Assembly: GCA_016936975.1 (NCBI GenBank)
Contig: JAFGWU010000004.1
Location: forward strand, 1-64,000
Direction: 5' to 3'
DNA from: Bacteroidales bacterium
GTDB lineage: Bacteria; Bacteroidota; Bacteroidia; Bacteroidales; GCA-2748055
DNA length: 64,000 bases
The position numbers and the translations under genes were made by a program. Below the pieces are notes generated by a model. That model searched no databases. It was given only the letters and a program-made list of their open reading frames with translations, and was not told the DNA's origin. This document shows positions 8,957 to 17,414 of the stretch, in pieces (the first letter of the stretch is position 1; every line of letters begins with the position of its first letter).

Positions 8957-11404
8957 ATGATTGAAAATGAAAAGGATGCTTTGCATGAAGAGAACAATAC
9001 GAATGAAAGCACTCAGGAAGAATTTAATGAAAATCCTCAGGAAGAGGTAACTGCCGAACCGGAAGCTGAAGAAACTGCCCCGGTGGAATCCAAAACCCGG
9101 GAGAAATCGAAAAAGGCTGCTCCGGACAAAACCGAATCATTGGAACCCGAACCCGAAGAAATTAAGGCTGAGGAAAGTGTTCCCGAAGAATCCCCCACAG
9201 AAGCTTTGAAGTCAGAAGAACCCGAACCGGGAGAACCAGAAGTGCCGGAAGCCGGAAAGAGTGAAACGGAAGCTTCTGAGCCCGCAGAGGAAGTAAAAGC
9301 TGAAGAGCCGGCAGAAGAGCCGGCAGAAGAGTCGGCAGAAGAGTCGGCAGAAGAGTCGGCAGAAGAGTCGGCAGAAGAACCTTCTGAAGTACCTGCTGAG
9401 GAGACGGAAAAAGTGGAAGAACCTGAAGCTGATGCAGCGGAAGAATCCGTTGCAGAAGCGGAAGAGAAACCGGAACCGGAAAAAGCAGAGGCGAAATCAA
9501 CGGAAGAGGCGGATGAAGAGGTAACCGAAAAGGTTGCCCCGGAAGAAGCCGTTGAAAAAAATGCTTCAGCAGTAAGCGGACTGCTTGAGACCGGTAATCC
9601 CGATTTTGACTGGGACGAGTTTACTGAGGAGGAGGCGGACAAAAGAGCATCCGACAAAGCAAAATTTGAAGAACTTTACAATGAGACCCTTTCAACGATT
9701 GCAGAGAATGAGGTGATCGAGGGAACGGTTATCTCGCTGAACAAGAGAGAAGCGGTTATTAACATCGGATTTAAATCGGAAGGTGTGGTATCCATCAGCG
9801 AGTTCCGTTACAATCCCGATCTGAAGGTCGGCGACACGGTGGAGGTTTACGTGGAGAGCCAGGAGGACAAGAAAGGTCAGCTGATCCTTTCCCACAAGAA
9901 GGCCCGCGCCATGCGTTCCTGGGACCGTGTGAACCAGGCCCTCGACCAGGATGAGGTGATCAAGGGATACATCAAATGCCGTACAAAAGGCGGTATGATC
10001 GTGGATGTGTTCGGCATCGAGGCGTTCCTGCCGGGATCGCAGATCGATGTGAAGCCAATCCGCGATTATGATGCATTCGTAGGCAAAACCATGGAGTTCA
10101 AGGTGGTGAAGATCAACCACGAATTCAAGAACGTGGTCGTTTCCCACAAGGCCCTCATCGAAGAGGAGCTGGAACAGCAGAAGAAAGAGATTATCGCCAA
10201 GCTTGAAAAAGGACAGGTTCTGGAAGGGACCGTTAAAAATATTACCTCCTATGGTGTGTTCATTGACCTGGGCGGCGTGGACGGATTGATCCATATCACC
10301 GACCTGTCGTGGGGCCGGGTGAACCACCCCGAAGAGATTGTGGAGCTCGACCAGAAGCTGAACGTGGTGATCCTCGATTTCGATGATGATAAGAAAAGAA
10401 TTGCCCTGGGTCTGAAACAGCTTACCCCGCATCCGTGGGATTCGCTGGATGAGAAACTGGCCATAGGAGATAAGGTGAAGGGAAGAGTCGTGGTGATGGC
10501 CGATTATGGAGCCTTCGTGGAGATCGCCCCGGGCGTGGAAGGATTGATTCATGTATCGGAGATGTCGTGGTCACAGCACCTCCGCAGTGCCCAGGAGTTC
10601 ATGACCGTGGGGGACGAAATAGATGCCGTTATCCTGACCCTCGACCGTGAGGAAAGAAAGATGTCGCTGGGCATCAAACAGCTGAAGGAAGATCCGTGGG
10701 AAAAAATTGAAGAAAATTACCGGGTAGGAACCAAACATACTGCAAAAGTTCGTAACTTTACTAACTTCGGTGTCTTTGTGGAGATCGAGGAAGGCGTTGA
10801 CGGACTGATTCATATATCAGATCTGTCGTGGACGAAGAAGGTGAAGCATCCCGCTGAGTTCACATCGATCGGGGCTGAAATTGAGGTGGTGGTCCTGGAA
10901 ATCGACAAGGAAAACCGGCGGCTGAGCCTCGGACATAAACAGCTCGAAGAGAATCCGTGGGATGTGTTTGAAACACTCTTCGAGGTGGATTCGGTTCACG
11001 AAGGTACGATCATTGAATTGATGGATAAAGGTGCGGTTGTGGCACTGCCTTATGGAGTTGAAGGTTTTGTTACGCCAAAACATCTTGTAAAAGAGGATGG
11101 TAGTCCTGTTAAACTTGATGACAGGTTATCTTTTAAGGTGATAGAGTTTAATAAATCAGCAAAAAAGATTATCTTGTCTCATAGTCGCATTTATGAGGAT
11201 CAGAAGAAATCATCCGAAAAAGCAACCAAACAGGCAGCAGATGCAGAAACCAAGAAAGCGACCAGGAAGATAAAGGCCAATCTCGAGAAGACAACCCTTG
11301 GCGATATATCCGACCTGGCAGCTTTGAAGGATGAGATGGAGAAGAAGGAGAAGAAGGAGAAGAAGGGAAGAAAGAAGGCGGAAGACGACAAAACATTAGA
11401 ATAA
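8957..11404 (+). CDS. rpsA: 30S ribosomal protein S1 with long acidic N-terminal extension
   Basis: The 815-residue protein has six S1 OB-fold repeats from about residue 250 to 745, recognisable by blocks such as GTVKNITSYGVFIDLGGVDG, GLIHITDLSW, GLIHVSEMSW and GLIHISDLSW. S1 binds mRNA on the 30S subunit and promotes initiation. The first 210 or so residues are an unusual Glu/Ala/Pro-rich acidic tail with EESA/EEPA tetrapeptide repeats, and the C-terminus is Lys-rich. E. coli S1 is about 557 residues, so the extra length is almost all in the tail. The next gene, a STAS protein, starts 30 bp downstream. Confidence 0.96.
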   Translation: MIENEKDALHEENNTNESTQEEFNENPQEEVTAEPEAEETAPVESKTREKSKKAAPDKTESLEPEPEEIKAEESVPEESPTEALKSEEPEPGEPEVPEAGKSETEASEPAEEVKAEEPAEEPAEESAEESAEESAEESAEEPSEVPAEETEKVEEPEADAAEESVAEAEEKPEPEKAEAKSTEEADEEVTEKVAPEEAVEKNASAVSGLLETGNPDFDWDEFTEEEADKRASDKAKFEELYNETLSTIAENEVIEGTVISLNKREAVINIGFKSEGVVSISEFRYNPDLKVGDTVEVYVESQEDKKGQLILSHKKARAMRSWDRVNQALDQDEVIKGYIKCRTKGGMIVDVFGIEAFLPGSQIDVKPIRDYDAFVGKTMEFKVVKINHEFKNVVVSHKALIEEELEQQKKEIIAKLEKGQVLEGTVKNITSYGVFIDLGGVDGLIHITDLSWGRVNHPEEIVELDQKLNVVILDFDDDKKRIALGLKQLTPHPWDSLDEKLAIGDKVKGRVVVMADYGAFVEIAPGVEGLIHVSEMSWSQHLRSAQEFMTVGDEIDAVILTLDREERKMSLGIKQLKEDPWEKIEENYRVGTKHTAKVRNFTNFGVFVEIEEGVDGLIHISDLSWTKKVKHPAEFTSIGAEIEVVVLEIDKENRRLSLGHKQLEENPWDVFETLFEVDSVHEGTIIELMDKGAVVALPYGVEGFVTPKHLVKEDGSPVKLDDRLSFKVIEFNKSAKKIILSHSRIYEDQKKSSEKATKQAADAETKKATRKIKANLEKTTLGDISDLAALKDEMEKKEKKEKKGRKKAEDDKTLE
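9302..9373 (+). repeat. In-frame 12-bp tandem repeat inside rpsA
   Basis: Six 12-bp units, two GAAGAGCCGGCA followed by four GAAGAGTCGGCA, encode the tetrapeptides EEPA and EESA. The period is a multiple of three, so slippage would change the length of the acidic tail without breaking the frame. Confidence 0.9.
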
Positions 11405-11434
11405 AGAGTAACCTTAATTAATTAATTTTCAGAT

Positions 11435-11782
11435 ATGGAATTCAAAATTGATAAATTCGAGAATCACACCCTGATTAAGGTGCTTGAGGAAAAGCTTGAT
11501 ACGCATATTGCTCCTACACTTAAATCGGAGTTGGTTCTTGTTTCAGGAAACGGTGAAAAAAACATCATCCTTGATTTGAGTAACTGCCGTTATTGCGACT
11601 CTTCGGGTCTGAGTGCCATTCTTGTGGCCAACAGGCTCTGTAAAAATGCCAATGGAACCTTTGTGCTCACCGGCTTAAATGATGCCGTGGAGCGACTGAT
11701 TACCATTTCGCAACTGGATACGGTGCTGAATATTACAGATTCAGTGGAAAATGCCGTGACCCTGATCAAAGAAGCTGAATAA
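11435..11782 (+). CDS. STAS-domain anti-sigma factor antagonist
   Basis: The 115-residue protein is a single STAS domain. The motif NIILDLSNCRYCDSSGLSAI places the phosphorylatable Ser at residues 56-57, as in SpoIIAA-like antagonists. In partner switching, the dephosphorylated form binds a kinase or anti-sigma factor; the partner is not visible next to this gene. It is between rpsA and rnz, 30 bp from one and 13 bp from the other, all on the same strand, so the three may share a transcript. A second STAS protein is encoded at 24315-24653. Confidence 0.9.
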   Translation: MEFKIDKFENHTLIKVLEEKLDTHIAPTLKSELVLVSGNGEKNIILDLSNCRYCDSSGLSAILVANRLCKNANGTFVLTGLNDAVERLITISQLDTVLNITDSVENAVTLIKEAE

Positions 11783-11795
11783 CGAAGGTCTTTAG

Positions 11796-12740
11796 GTGTC
11801 GTTTGAAGTTATTATACTGGGAAGCAGTTCCGCACTGCCTACCTCTGAACGTTTTCCTGCCGCTCATTTACTCATTGTGAATGAGCGGTTTTTTTTGATC
11901 GACTGCGGAGAGGGAACCCAGATACAGCTGAGACGATTCAGGCTGAATCCCTCCCGGATCAGCCATATCTTTATCACCCACCTGCACGGGGATCATGTTT
12001 TTGGTTTATTCGGACTGCTCAGCTCACTCGGACTGATGGGCCGGCAACGGGAGATTCACCTGTATGGCCCGGAAGGACTGCAGGTTCTCCTGCAGGATCA
12101 CCTCCGTTATTTTGGTCCGCTTCCCTATGCGATCATCTTCCATGTTCCGGAGGAGGGAAGAGATTATCTTTACGAGGATGATAAACTTGCGGTAACAGCC
12201 ATTCCGCTGGCCCACCGCACAACAACCTTCGGATTCCTTTTCAGGGAGAAACCGAAACCGCTCAATATTAAAAAGGAGGAGATCGAAAAGCTGGACCTCA
12301 GCATCGCCGATATCGTAAAGATTAAAAACGGGGCGGACTATCATCTGCCGGACGGAACGGTTATCCCGAACAGCGCTTTAACCCTTCCGCCGTTTCATCC
12401 AAGGTCTTATGCCTATATCTCTGATACGGCCTTCCTCCCTTCCATCGTCGATAAAATAAGGCATGTGGACCTTCTCTACCACGAGGCCACCTTTTCGGAA
12501 GAGGACCTGGATCTGGCACGGGAGAACTGGCACTCCACCGCACGGCAGGCCGCCGAAATCGCCCGGCATGCCGGCGCCGGGAAACTGCTGATCGGACACT
12601 TCTCATCCCGTTATAAGAGCGTGGAAACACTGCTGGAGGAAGCCGGGGAGATCTTTCCCAATACGGTTGCAGTCAGCGACGGTGACCGTTTCGAACTGCC
12701 CCTCGAACGGGAAAATCCTTCCCCGGATGATCACTTATAA
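11796..12740 (+). CDS. rnz: Ribonuclease Z
   Basis: The 314-residue protein is a metallo-beta-lactamase-fold endonuclease that trims the 3' trailer of tRNA precursors. It has the zinc motif ITHLHGDHVFGLFGLL, the substrate segment AYISDTAFLP, LYHEATF and a late HFSSRYK with the final His ligand. Length fits the short tRNase Z class. The frame opens with GTG at 11796; no in-frame ATG is suitably placed, and the family N-terminus (VIILGSSSALPT) follows at once. Upstream is the STAS gene, 13 bp away. An 11-bp stem-loop begins 4 bases after the stop. Confidence 0.96.
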   Translation: MSFEVIILGSSSALPTSERFPAAHLLIVNERFFLIDCGEGTQIQLRRFRLNPSRISHIFITHLHGDHVFGLFGLLSSLGLMGRQREIHLYGPEGLQVLLQDHLRYFGPLPYAIIFHVPEEGRDYLYEDDKLAVTAIPLAHRTTTFGFLFREKPKPLNIKKEEIEKLDLSIADIVKIKNGADYHLPDGTVIPNSALTLPPFHPRSYAYISDTAFLPSIVDKIRHVDLLYHEATFSEEDLDLARENWHSTARQAAEIARHAGAGKLLIGHFSSRYKSVETLLEEAGEIFPNTVAVSDGDRFELPLERENPSPDDHL

Positions 12741-12743
12741 AAA

Positions 12744-12789
12744 ATCCGGGCAGAAGTGGCAACTATTTTTGCACGATATCTGCCCGGAT
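12744..12789. promoter_or_regulatory. Perfect 11-bp stem-loop between rnz and guaA
   Basis: ATCCGGGCAGA at 12744-12754 pairs perfectly with TCTGCCCGGAT at 12779-12789 around a 24-base loop. No T-run follows. The loop contains TATTTTTG (12764-12771), itself a match to the TAnnTTTG promoter box. It could be a transcription end or an mRNA stability element for rnz, or a regulatory leader of guaA. Confidence 0.55.
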
Positions 12790-12812
12790 AAAACACTCTG
12801 ACATCGACAGGC

Positions 12813-12846
12813 AACGTTCGTCATTAAATATATAACGTTCGTCATT
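12813..12846. repeat. Direct repeat AACGTTCGTCATT, two copies 21 bp apart
   Basis: The 13-bp word occurs at 12813-12825 and 12834-12846. The 21-bp phase is two turns of the DNA helix, the arrangement expected if a dimeric or tandem regulator bound one face of the helix. The site is about 100 bp upstream of the guaA promoter box. No family of regulator can be named from the word alone. Confidence 0.5.
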
Positions 12847-12948
12847 TAAAAAAGGTTGCACGTCATAAAAAAAAGTTTCAGAGGACCGGCATCGGATACC
12901 TGACCCGAACCGGAAACCGGAAACCAGATCCCGAACCAATATATTTAT

Positions 12949-12956
12949 TACTTTTG
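12949..12956 (+). promoter_or_regulatory. Candidate -7 box of guaA
   Basis: TACTTTTG at 12949-12956 fits TAnnTTTG and is 29 bp before the GTG start of guaA. A clear TTG at the -33 position was not seen. Confidence 0.45.
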
Positions 12957-12985
12957 CTTGTTCTTCATTTTAAAGTCCGGTTTAC

Positions 12986-14515
12986 GTGAATGAGAAAATT
13001 TTAATCCTTGATTTCGGTTCCCAGTATACACAGTTGATAGCAAGGAAAGTGAGGGAGTTGAATGTCTATTGTGAGATTCATCCCTTCAGCCGGGTTCCCG
13101 AACCGGATGAAACGGTGAAAGGTGTCATCCTGTCGGGAAGTCCGTTCTCCGTCAGGGATAAAAACGCTCCGGTTCCGGACCTGGAAAACCTGAAGGGAAA
13201 ATACCCGGTGCTGGGGATCTGTTACGGGGCGCAATACCTCTCGCATTACTACGGGGGAGAGGTGCAATCAGCCGATTCCAGGGAGTACGGACGGGCCAGG
13301 CTCGCATCGGTGGACCAAACCCATCCCCTTATGAAGGGGGTAAGCCTGAACTCCCAGGTCTGGATGTCCCACGGCGACACCATCGTCCGCCTGCCGGAGC
13401 AGTACCGGGTCATAGCCGGTACGGCAGATATCGGGGTCGCAGCCTATGCCGCAAAGGATGAGGATACCTTCGGACTGCAGTTTCATCCGGAGGTCTACCA
13501 TACCACGGAGGGCAGGCAGATCCTTCTCAATTTCCTGGTTGAAATTTGCGGATGCAGGATGGACTGGACCCCGGAAATGTTTGTAGAGACTACGGTTGAG
13601 GAGCTGAAACGAACCCTGGGTGAGGATCACGTGGTCCTGGGGATTTCAGGTGGGATCGATTCAACCGTTACCGCACTCCTGCTGAACAGGGCGATCGGAA
13701 GCAACCTTACCTGCATCTTCGTGGATAACGGGCTTTTAAGGAAAAATGAGTATGAAGAGGTCCTGGAATCCTACCGGCATATGGGATTAAATGTAGTCGG
13801 CATCAATGCCGGGGAGAAGTTCTTGAAGGACCTGTCGGGAATCAGTGATCCCGAGCTTAAGAGGAAAAGCATCGGGAAGAATTTCATAGAGGTTTTTGAA
13901 GAGGAGGCCCGCAGGATTCAGGACGTTAAGTGGCTGGCACAGGGAACCATTTACCCCGATGTGATTGAATCGGTATCGGTCAATGGTCCCTCGGTAACCA
14001 TCAAGTCGCATCATAACGTGGGCGGATTGCCCGAAAGAATGAAGCTGTCGGTGGTGGAGCCTTTAAGATTGCTTTTCAAGGATGAGGTGCGCAGGGTGGG
14101 GCATGCGCTGGGAATCAGCGAGAGCTTCCTCCGGCGGCACCCCTTTCCCGGGCCCGGACTGGCAATACGGATCGTGGGAGAGGTTACCCCAGAAAAGATC
14201 AGGCTGGCCCAGGAGGTCGACGATATCTATATCGGGGCCCTCAAACGTTTCGGACTTTACGACCGGGTGTGGCAGGCCGGGGTGATTCTTCTTCCCGTCC
14301 AGTCGGTGGGGGTGATGGGCGATGAACGGACCTACGAATACGTGGTGGCCCTCCGGGCAGTCAGCTCAACAGACGGGATGACGGCCGACTGGGTCCAGTT
14401 TCCCCATGAGTTCCTGAGCAGGGTATCGAACGATATCATCAACAGGGTGAAAGGGATCAACCGGGTGGTCTATGACATCAGCTCCAAACCCCCGGCAACC
14501 ATCGAATGGGAATAG
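12986..14515 (+). CDS. guaA: GMP synthase (glutamine-hydrolysing)
   Basis: The 509-residue protein converts XMP to GMP with ATP and glutamine. Its N-terminal class I amidotransferase has the nucleophile in [10 protein letters not shown] (Cys79) and the His/Glu pair in [10 protein letters not shown]. The ATP pyrophosphatase domain has the P-loop [14 protein letters not shown] near residue 220, and the C-terminal dimerisation domain ends with the usual PPATIEWE. Length is standard. The start codon is GTG at 12986, fixed by the conserved [20 protein letters not shown] that follows directly. Confidence 0.97.
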   Translation: MNEKILILDFGSQYTQLIARKVRELNVYCEIHPFSRVPEPDETVKGVILSGSPFSVRDKNAPVPDLENLKGKYPVLGICYGAQYLSHYYGGEVQSADSREYGRARLASVDQTHPLMKGVSLNSQVWMSHGDTIVRLPEQYRVIAGTADIGVAAYAAKDEDTFGLQFHPEVYHTTEGRQILLNFLVEICGCRMDWTPEMFVETTVEELKRTLGEDHVVLGISGGIDSTVTALLLNRAIGSNLTCIFVDNGLLRKNEYEEVLESYRHMGLNVVGINAGEKFLKDLSGISDPELKRKSIGKNFIEVFEEEARRIQDVKWLAQGTIYPDVIESVSVNGPSVTIKSHHNVGGLPERMKLSVVEPLRLLFKDEVRRVGHALGISESFLRRHPFPGPGLAIRIVGEVTPEKIRLAQEVDDIYIGALKRFGLYDRVWQAGVILLPVQSVGVMGDERTYEYVVALRAVSSTDGMTADWVQFPHEFLSRVSNDIINRVKGINRVVYDISSKPPATIEWE

Positions 14516-14637
14516 GTTGACCCGGATCATCATTCCGGATGGATGAACAGGAAGTTGCGAGCGAAAAGGATTTACCGGCGCCCTTCAGAAGCGCTGTGCA
14601 TGCCTGCCGTACATATCGCGGGCTTAAATAAAGAGTT

Positions 14638-16230
14638 ATGATGAAGAAAATTGTTTTTTTTGCTGCAATGATGCTCTGGACCGCTGCCACTCAGGCGCAG
14701 TGGAACCAGGAATCGGTCAAGCTGATGGAGGTGATGGACAGGGTGAGCCGCTATTATGTGGATTCCATCGACGAGAGTGAAGTGGTTGAGGATGCCATAA
14801 CAAATCTCCTGCATGACCTGGACCCTCACTCCTCCTACATAAGCCTTGAGGAGCTCGAGCTGATGAATGAACAGCTGGAAGGGGAGTTCGAGGGAATCGG
14901 CGTGAGTTTCAATATTCTCAATGATACCATATTTATTATACGCGCGATTGCCGGGGGACCGTCCGAGCGACTCGGTATCCGTCCCGGGGACCGTATTGTG
15001 GAGGTGGACGGGGAGAATGTCGCAGGGATCGGGATCTCCACACAGGGAGTCCAGTCGAGGCTGAAAGGCGCAAAGGGTTCCAGGGTCAACATAAAGGTCA
15101 AAAGAAAACAGGTTCCCGAACTGCTGGAGTTCAATATAACCCGTGACAAAATTCCGGTGTATAGCCTGGATGCTTCCTATATGGTTAACGACCGGATCGG
15201 GTATGTCAAGCTGGCCCGGTTCTCGCAGACAACCAATGCAGAATTTGAAAAGGCTGTCAGGGACCTCAGGAAGCAGGGCATGCAGGACCTGGTGCTCGAT
15301 CTGTCGGGAAACGGCGGCGGCTGGTTACCTGTGGCTGTCGAACTGGCCGATCATTTCCTGGACGGTGAAAAAATGATCGTCAGCACCGAGGGTCGGACAG
15401 TTTCAAAACGGGAGTATAAGTCCAGGAAAGAGGGATTGTTTGAGAAAGGCAGGCTGGTGGTGATGATTGACCAGAACTCGGCATCGGCAAGTGAAATTGT
15501 CAGCGGTGCGGTACAGGATTGGGACCGGGGGGTGATCGTGGGGAGGCGCTCCTTCGGGAAAGGATTGGTTCAGCAGCCGTTCTACCTGAACGACGGATCC
15601 ATGATCCGGCTTACGGTTGCACGCTATTATACCCCCACCGGCAGGCTGATACAGAAACCGTATGAGAATGGATACGAGGATTATGAAATGGACCTGATAA
15701 ACCGCTATAACAGCGGAGAGCTCAACAGCACCGACAGCATCACCTTCCCGGAGTCTCAGAGATATAAAACTTTGATTCTGAAAAGAACCGTTTATGGAGG
15801 CGGCGGAATCATGCCGGATTATTTTGTGCCCATCGATACATCCAATTATTCCGTTTATTACAGGGACCTGATAAACAAAGGGATCTTTAACCAGTTCATT
15901 TTGCAGTATGTCGACCGTCACCGGAATGAACTGAAGCAGGCCTATCCCGACTTTCCCTCCTTCAAGGCCGGATATGAGCCGCAGGAGGCGCTCTTCAGCG
16001 AACTTATCGACTTCGCAGAGGGAGAGGGCATAGCATTTAACCGGGATCAGTGGAACATCTCCGAACCACAGCTGAAGATGCTTGTCAGAAGCTACCTTGC
16101 GCGGGATCTGTATGAAACAGGCAGTTTTTACGAGATTTACAACGAATCCGATCCACTGTACCAGAAAGCGGTGGAGATATTGAAAGATCCCCACCTGCAC
16201 CAGGCCAAACTTGCGAAGGCAGACCAGTAA
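14638..16230 (+). CDS. S41 family C-terminal processing peptidase
   Basis: The 530-residue protein has a signal peptide (MMKKIVFFAAMMLWTAATQA), a PDZ domain around residues 85-165 (GVSFNILNDTIFIIRAIAGG and PGDRIVEVDGENV), and the S41 protease core. The catalytic Ser lies in DQNSASASEIVSGA and the catalytic Lys in RRSFGKGLVQQPF. These are exported Ser/Lys proteases that process or degrade envelope proteins. A C-terminal region of about 150 residues follows, common in Bacteroidota members. Its stop codon shares one base with the pnuC start. Confidence 0.93.
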   Translation: MMKKIVFFAAMMLWTAATQAQWNQESVKLMEVMDRVSRYYVDSIDESEVVEDAITNLLHDLDPHSSYISLEELELMNEQLEGEFEGIGVSFNILNDTIFIIRAIAGGPSERLGIRPGDRIVEVDGENVAGIGISTQGVQSRLKGAKGSRVNIKVKRKQVPELLEFNITRDKIPVYSLDASYMVNDRIGYVKLARFSQTTNAEFEKAVRDLRKQGMQDLVLDLSGNGGGWLPVAVELADHFLDGEKMIVSTEGRTVSKREYKSRKEGLFEKGRLVVMIDQNSASASEIVSGAVQDWDRGVIVGRRSFGKGLVQQPFYLNDGSMIRLTVARYYTPTGRLIQKPYENGYEDYEMDLINRYNSGELNSTDSITFPESQRYKTLILKRTVYGGGGIMPDYFVPIDTSNYSVYYRDLINKGIFNQFILQYVDRHRNELKQAYPDFPSFKAGYEPQEALFSELIDFAEGEGIAFNRDQWNISEPQLKMLVRSYLARDLYETGSFYEIYNESDPLYQKAVEILKDPHLHQAKLAKADQ

Positions 16231-16823
16231 TGACGGCTTGGATATTAGATAATTATATCGAGATCCTGGGAGTCCTCTTCAGCCTGGCCTACCTGGTGTT
16301 CAGCATCCGTCAGAATATTCTCCTGTGGCCGATGGGCATTGTCAGTGCCGTACTTTATGTTTTTATATTTTTCCGGGCAAAGTTTTATGCCGATATGGGA
16401 TTGAATGTGTATTACTTTGTGATCAGCATCTATGGATGGGTGGTTTGGAAAAAGGGACGGGAAAGGGCTCCCGGCAGGAAAATGCCCATCAGGCGGCTGT
16501 CACCAAAGCTTATGATTCTGCTGACAGCCATTACGGCGGTTCTGTTCCTGTTGATCGGCTATATTCTTGATAACTATACTGACTCCCCAATCCCTTACTG
16601 GGATGCACTGACCACGGCAGGAAGCATTACCGCCACCTGGATGCTTGCCCGGAAGATTCTTGAGCACTGGATAGTCTGGATTGCCGTAGATGCATTATCG
16701 GTGGCCCTCTACATATACAGGGGGCTTTACCCGACGGTGGTGCTGTTTTTGATCTATACCGCCATGGCCATCGTCGGATTTATTGAATGGAAGAAAGAAG
16801 CCCCGGATCGTGAAAAAAATTGA
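16230..16823 (+). CDS. pnuC: PnuC-family nicotinamide riboside transporter
   Basis: The 197-residue protein is a multi-helix membrane protein with the PnuC features ILLWPMGIVSAVLYVFIFF, YYFVISIYGWVVW and YWDALTTAGSITATWMLARK. PnuC proteins move nicotinamide riboside (or, in some members, thiamine) by facilitated diffusion, trapped by intracellular phosphorylation. The following gene encodes a NadR-type kinase, which points to nicotinamide riboside rather than thiamine. No TPP riboswitch was seen. The start overlaps the stop of the S41 protease gene by one base. Confidence 0.93.
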   Translation: MTAWILDNYIEILGVLFSLAYLVFSIRQNILLWPMGIVSAVLYVFIFFRAKFYADMGLNVYYFVISIYGWVVWKKGRERAPGRKMPIRRLSPKLMILLTAITAVLFLLIGYILDNYTDSPIPYWDALTTAGSITATWMLARKILEHWIVWIAVDALSVALYIYRGLYPTVVLFLIYTAMAIVGFIEWKKEAPDREKN

Positions 16824-17397
16824 ACAAACAGAACCGCAGCATGCGGAAATGGGACCGGGTACAGCAGGGAGAGGCAGGAAGGTCCTGGTCACCGGACCCG
16901 AGTCAACCGGGAAAACCGATCTCTGCCGTTTTCTGGCCGGTCATTTCAATGGACTGATGGTTCCGGAATATGCCAGGACCTATATCGAGAACCTTAAAAG
17001 GCCTTACAGGTATGCAGATGTATGTGCCATAGCCCGGGAACAGCGGTTACAGTACGACGCCTTGCAGGATACCGGAAGCTGGATATTTTTTGATACCTGG
17101 CTGATTATTACCAGGGTGTGGATGGATGTTGTCTACGGGAAGGTTCCGCGATGGGTTGACGGGGAAATCAGAAAAGCCCGCTTTGACCTGGTCCTGGTCT
17201 GTGCTCCCGACATTCCCTGGATACCTGATCCTGTTCGGGAGAACGGAGGACCGGAGCGGCAGTTGCTTTACCGGAGGTACATCCGTGAGGTTGAGCAGCT
17301 GGAATGGAAATACAGGATTGTGGATGGAACAGGGGAGGAGCGGTTGCGGAATGCGCTGAGGATCCTGCAGGAAGATCGCGGGCTACCCGATTTTTAA
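16810..17397 (+). CDS. NadR-type ribosylnicotinamide kinase (kinase domain only)
   Basis: The product has the P-loop GPESTGKTDLCRF followed by FNGLMVPEYARTYIENL, a thymidylate-kinase-like fold seen in the C-terminal half of NadR. It should phosphorylate nicotinamide riboside brought in by PnuC, giving NMN. The NMN adenylyltransferase half and the DNA-binding part of E. coli NadR are absent. The start is uncertain: GTG at 16810 is listed, ATG at 16783 would overlap pnuC by 41 bp, and ATG at 16849 is closest to the conserved domain. Confidence 0.85.
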   Translation: MKKIEQTEPQHAEMGPGTAGRGRKVLVTGPESTGKTDLCRFLAGHFNGLMVPEYARTYIENLKRPYRYADVCAIAREQRLQYDALQDTGSWIFFDTWLIITRVWMDVVYGKVPRWVDGEIRKARFDLVLVCAPDIPWIPDPVRENGGPERQLLYRRYIREVEQLEWKYRIVDGTGEERLRNALRILQEDRGLPDF

Positions 17398-17414
17398 CAA
17401 AAACAGACATTTAA

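Noticed and set aside
9037-9657. Minus-strand frame encoding a Ser-rich protein
   Set aside because: It is the reverse reading of the Glu/Ala-rich rpsA tail; low complexity creates the frame.
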